Assembly (NCBI GenBank): GCA_001510575.1
Contig: LNGK01000008.1
Coordinates: forward strand, 2,940,687 to 3,004,686
Direction: 5' to 3'
Source of the DNA: Knoxdaviesia capensis
Taxonomy: Eukaryota; Ascomycota; Sordariomycetes; Microascales; Gondwanamycetaceae
Length of the DNA stretch: 64,000 nt
Shown: piece by piece, positions 59,723-64,000 of the stretch
Layout of the letters: each line of letters opens with the position of its first letter
Numbering within the stretch: the first letter of the stretch is position 1
Translations under genes and position numbers: made by a program
Notes under the pieces: model-generated
Seen by the model: only the letters and a program-made list of their open reading frames with translations
Database searches by the model: none
What the model was told of the DNA's origin: nothing

Positions 59723-62700
59723 CCTGAGTTTGGTGCAGGCTTGGCGAACTGGGTTCTTCGAATGGAGATCGAAAACCAAGCAGTCGGCCACGAAAACCGA
59801 CGAGATGGATGTGTCCCGTAAAAGTGAAAATATCTCCCGAAAGTTGTTGAAATTTCAGGGCTGGATGCAGTTGGCGTTGGAGTTGAGTCAAAGTTCAACG
59901 GCATTCTGTAAACAACAATCCCAGAGAATTGGTAAGTAGGGGTCCATGACAGCGAGAAACTTAGAGAGTGGGATTCGGTGACACGGTTCAACTATGTTCC
60001 ACCCCGGTCATCCCACCACGAGGCACGTCTCTAGAGCGGAACTATAACGACGATGCACCGATCTATATGCATGGATCAAGGAGTTTGCTGGGATTCGGTG
60101 AAGATAGAGTGGTTCGGTGAAGAAGGAGTGGTCACACGTACCAGTGGCAAATTGTCATAGCACTTAGCGATCTGTGACTTTGAAACCCTCAGTGTCCTCA
60201 ATAACCCAATACATGGAATGTGCAGTTGGGACTTGGGCTTAGTGACGTGGATGTTGAGAGTAATGTCAAGAGGTTGTATGGTGAAGATGAAGTTGACGGG
60301 ACATGAAAGTCAAGAGAGAGGCTGGGAACGGGTCGAGATATAAGTAGGCAAAAGCAGACATAGATCGTCCGCGCAAAGTCTACAAAGCTCTTGACGAGGT
60401 AGGTCCAGATACTCAGAACGGCGAGCGTGTCAGAAGAACTTTGTATCAGGACTGATATCGATACATCAAAGTACTGCGCAGCCATCCGAGGAAGCGTCGC
60501 TGCCAACGGGCTTCAATCGCAGGTGGACGCTTCCGGAAAAAGACTATTATCACTTGAAGCATCATTACCTGTCTCATAATGCAGCCTTGGCCTTTTAGTT
60601 TGGGCCCATACTCGGTGGATGGGCCAACGGGACACGGCAAAGGAGGGTGCGTCGTGCACCGACCTTGATTCCGTTTGGGGATCCCGGTTTATACCACTTC
60701 AGCGAGCCGTTGATATCTGCCGCGTCACTCCCATCTGAGGCTTCGAGCACCACCCAAACATATGAGATGAGGTTATTGACCCCATGACTGCATCCTTTGT
60801 GTGTCCAAGTCTGTGAGTGTTTCTGCTCACTCCCTGATTGCATCCGCGCCAGGAAGCCCTTCGTGCAAAGTACGGGACCAGAGGGGAGCTGCATGGACAT
60901 GGACGCATGTTGGCTCCCAACGTCTTAGCTGCTCATGACCTAGTTCACGCAAATCTACCAAATGCAAACAGAAATGCGGGTTTGTGAGCAGCAGCCCTGC
61001 AGGATCAAAGCCAGTGAACAGATTTACGTTTTTGTGTAACATGTGGACGTTGATCATCATGTATGACATGAGGCAATGGCGCTTGCTGCACGCACGCTGT
61101 GTCGACTCTCATCAACCCGCCGTTTTGGCCAATCTGGAGTCTGCCAAGGGCCACTTTCCACTCGGCGGGGATCCTAAACGGGAAATCCTGGACCGACGTT
61201 TCCTAGACTACAATGACGGTGCAACGGGAAGTAGGGCCGCGCAACCTATCAGTGGCAGCCCAATACCCGCCGGGGCGTCACGGCATCAGAGAAATGAGTT
61301 ATCTCGGTGTACCCCCCCTCCTTTCCGGAGACAAGACTGCATAAACGGGAGGTGGTGGCTCTGTGGTTGTTGCAGGTTCTCGCTCTCTGGTCTTCTTTTG
61401 TCTGTGCGGCGTGGATGTGTCTGCATGAAAACGTGGTTAGTGTCTATATGTTCGAATGTGACTTTGGTACGCGATCCTGGGAGGGGGATAGGAGAGTGCG
61501 AGATGTGGGTGGATCGGCAGCATTTACGCTCGCTAAATATGCAGCTTGAGTGTGAGTAGCTTGGTTGGCATACATATGTGATGTTCATGAAATCACTGCT
61601 GTCACAGTCTTGCATATCGTCCTTCCTGGTGGGAAATCCTGTTTTGCACCTCAGACGATTCCCCGAGGTGTGGGCTAAAGCACAAAACGGCATCCGCAGG
61701 TGCATCTTATCAGATGGCGTGGCCGCCTCCTATGCCATATATGGTGCCATTGAGCTTCTCAGCCCGGGCTTGGTCGGTGTTGAGTCTTTCGGTGCTGGGT
61801 CTTTAGCGACGGTGTGACGCATGTTGCAGCGTATACCGCTGACTTCCGCCCCCCCCCCCCCCCCATCGCCGTCTCCACGCTCTTTTGCAGGGTGATCGCA
61901 CCCAACCTTTGCATGGGTTGGGCTCTGATGCGATGGTCCCCAGATACACCATCCCCAGAGTTGTCTGCATCCGTCATATCGATATGCCGATACCGGGTCT
62001 CTTACCCCACACACGGCGAAGCGAGCTCCTGCGGATGGGGTAGCAGGCGGAAAAAGGATCAAAATACGGGCTGAAGGGCGGTGGTAAGAGATCCTGAACA
62101 CGTCCCCGGGAAATGAAATATCCGGGCAGCACACATTCACGCGAGTTCACATTTACCGTGCAGCAGCCCGGGGCCTTTTGTTCGCCGTCTTCCGATCGTC
62201 CCGCCACCGGACTGGTCGAGCTGTGTACGACAGTTCATCTTCATGGCCTTTCACCACCCGACCTGCCAAGATAGTGTCGCAATTTCACCGGCATCCCATC
62301 TTCGATTATTCAGGGCTGTCGTCTTGCATATGTTGGGCCCGGTCTTTGCCACCCGAGATGGAGATAGAAAATGACGTGCTGGATACCGTTCTGCATTGTG
62401 TTTTCCCTTAGAGAACCTCAACATGGAAACCCGACACGACTCCGGAGGAGTCTCCTCATGATAAACGGCGAGGTAATTTCGTCTTCCCGCCTCAAAAAAA
62501 GGACTCTTCAAACACAGCTCGGAGTGCGCGTTTTTGCGAAATTCGATAGATGCCCAAGCAACAAACAAGTCTCTGACTGGAACCGTTCCAACCGGCGATA
62601 TCGACAAGCTTGGGCCTCGATGGAAAGACGAGGAAACTCGCCGAAAGTGAGCCCAAAAAACAACACTCTGCCGCATCTAACCACAATATATCACGCGGAT

Positions 62701-63544
62701 ACTGGTGACAGCCGGGTTTATTCGAATAGCTGCTCATGATACTACGTGGTTCCCATGCTGTGTCTTGACTTGCATCTATTACACACATATCGAAGTGATG
62801 AGTTATATATATGTGTAGTATGTGCATAGGTATATACGTACAGATCACCTCTACCCATCAGACTGAGGCAATTGGTTGAAACGGTTCATAACTCCCCACA
62901 TTGTATGCACGAGTGGTAATGCATGAGTGGCCTAACTGAGCATGTATTTTGGCGCACCGAAATCAGAGCTAGCAGCTGACAAAATAGAATAAAGAGAAAA
63001 GGAAAAGAAAAAGGCCGCGGGATACACGGCGAGGTATGACGATGAAATTCGGCTCCCACTGACTCCATAAGAACGAAAGAGAAAAAAAAAAAAAGGAAAA
63101 GATGGGAATACCAGAAAACACCGCAATCAGGTGCAACTCCAACTCCAATCCGCTGTCCAGAGTCGCCATAGCAAAATAAAATAAGAAAAATAGAGCCCGT
63201 CCCAATATACTTCAAGAATATTACCGCCACGCTGTTTGGCTCGTCCTAGCGGTGATTCCCGCGCACTCCCGCCCTCAGATGGGCCCGACTCCCGATGTCA
63301 TCACTGCATTTCGTATTGTGGGAGTTTGAGCGCGAAAGCTGCCACACTTCCGACCCTGCTCCAGTGTAAAACGCCGTTCATTAACTTTCTTGCCATTCAG
63401 TATGCCTTGTCTCCGTTCGTGTCGATGTCATAGGCTCAGAACATCCAACGGCGTGTCGGTGGCTTCGAAGTTTCCAGCCATTATCATAAAAGGGTTCCCC
63501 GGTCAAGACAGGGCGTTGGCCGCCAGTCATACAAACTGGACCAC
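59723..63544. other. Intergenic, 3.8 kb
   Basis: No supported gene. It includes the Zn2Cys6 upstream region and, at the right, the 3' flank of the partial transcription factor. A run of 16 C occurs at 61849-61864. 62.9-63.2 kb is A/G-rich on the plus strand, again pyrimidine-rich in the sense of the minus-strand gene to its right. Confidence 0.5.
61849..61864. repeat. Poly-C tract
   Basis: Sixteen consecutive C; prone to length error in sequencing. Confidence 0.9.
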
Positions 63545-64000
63545 CTAGCCAAACACAACCGTAACTCCAAGATCATGGCTGACGCCTCTCCACAGGTCGC
63601 CGCCCTTGAGCATCGGGCCGGCGTCATCGTATTCCGGCGCCCGCAGACCGGCCATGGCCATGTCCAAAACATCAGCGCGGCGCCAGACTTCTTGCACAAT
63701 GACCCAGGCCCGCTGGATGTTCAGCATACCCTGTCGTCGGTCAATTCCAAGGAATGCCTGGCGCGCTAGGTCTCGATCTTCTGTTGTGATGGCTTCGCAG
63801 GCGGCCACGAAAAGGGGCCACAGCAGTGCGCCCATCGGGCCTGCGTTCTGCACCGTGCCAACGCAGTGTGACAGAGCGACGCGCACGTGACGTTGGACAA
63901 GAACATGGTTTCGCGGGCGGCCTAGGATGGACCGGTACAGAAAGACGAATCCGCTGTGGCGGTACGCAAGCGCGTTGTTGAGAATCGACTGAAGTCGCGC
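63545..64000 (-). CDS. Fungal-specific transcription factor, C-terminal part (partial)
   Basis: The frame is open from the right window edge to the stop at 63545; the last 151 codons are present and the 5' part lies beyond 64000. It matches the C-terminus of the Fungal_trans_2 family (Zn2Cys6 regulators with a C-terminal regulatory domain): [18 protein letters not shown], then LYRSILGRP, then [33 protein letters not shown] and [14 protein letters not shown], ending [15 protein letters not shown]. The LLWP-FVAxCEA and VxEVWRR patterns are characteristic of that family. Any Zn2Cys6 cluster would be encoded off-window. It is not part of the small Zn2Cys6 gene at 59 kb, whose own 3' end is intact. 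Confidence 0.8.
   Translation of the reverse strand, partial: ARLQSILNNALAYRHSGFVFLYRSILGRPRNHVLVQRHVRVALSHCVGTVQNAGPMGALLWPLFVAACEAITTEDRDLARQAFLGIDRRQGMLNIQRAWVIVQEVWRRADVLDMAMAGLRAPEYDDAGPMLKGGDLWRGVSHDLGVTVVFG

Overview
This window comes from a filamentous ascomycete (Pezizomycotina), most likely a Eurotiomycete near Aspergillus, Penicillium or Monascus. The grounds are short introns (about 70-180 nt) with GTAAGT-like donors and CTAAC branch sites, pyrimidine-rich leaders, GC-rich coding exons in less GC-rich flanks, and families typical of this group: fungal glutamate decarboxylase, Atg27, Spt20, peroxin-22-like, a BIM1/X325-like secreted protein and Zn2Cys6 regulators. The species itself cannot be named from sequence alone.

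Layout. 1-17.9 kb holds five minus-strand genes: glutamate decarboxylase (1077-3072, 4 exons), Atg27 (5438-6675, 3 exons), the SAGA subunit Spt20 (8764-12606, 2 exons), a peroxin-22-like protein (14087-15542, 4 exons) and a small GPI-anchored secreted protein (17051-17912, 3 exons). After a 6.7-kb divergent intergenic region come a BIM1-like membrane-anchored protein (24655-25767, plus, 3 exons), a doubtful small gene (26503-26853, minus) and the eIF2B gamma subunit (27783-29507, plus, 2 exons). A gene desert of about 21 kb follows (29.5-50.8 kb), broken by a 65-N gap at 36225-36289. Its last 3.8 kb is strongly C/T-rich on the plus strand and leads into a Q/H-rich C2H2 transcription factor (50831-52385). 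Next are an F-box-like/LRR protein (56201-58692, plus), a convergent small Zn2Cys6 protein (59056-59722, minus) and the 3' end of a fungal transcription factor running off the right edge (63545-64000, minus).

How the genes relate. There is no biosynthetic cluster, transposon, CRISPR array or obvious phage-like element. The left block is mostly housekeeping: GABA shunt entry, autophagy membrane traffic, SAGA coactivator, peroxisome import and translation initiation. The right block is regulatory, with three transcription-factor-type genes and a putative ubiquitin-ligase adaptor. Only about 11 confident genes in 64 kb is sparse for this group. The most unusual structure is the very long gene-free, pyrimidine-biased region upstream of the C2H2 gene, which suggests a developmental-type regulator with a long leader and/or noncoding transcription.

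Exon borders were set by hand from reading frame, splice sites and conserved protein ends. No alignment or database search was run. Family names rest on recognisable motifs.
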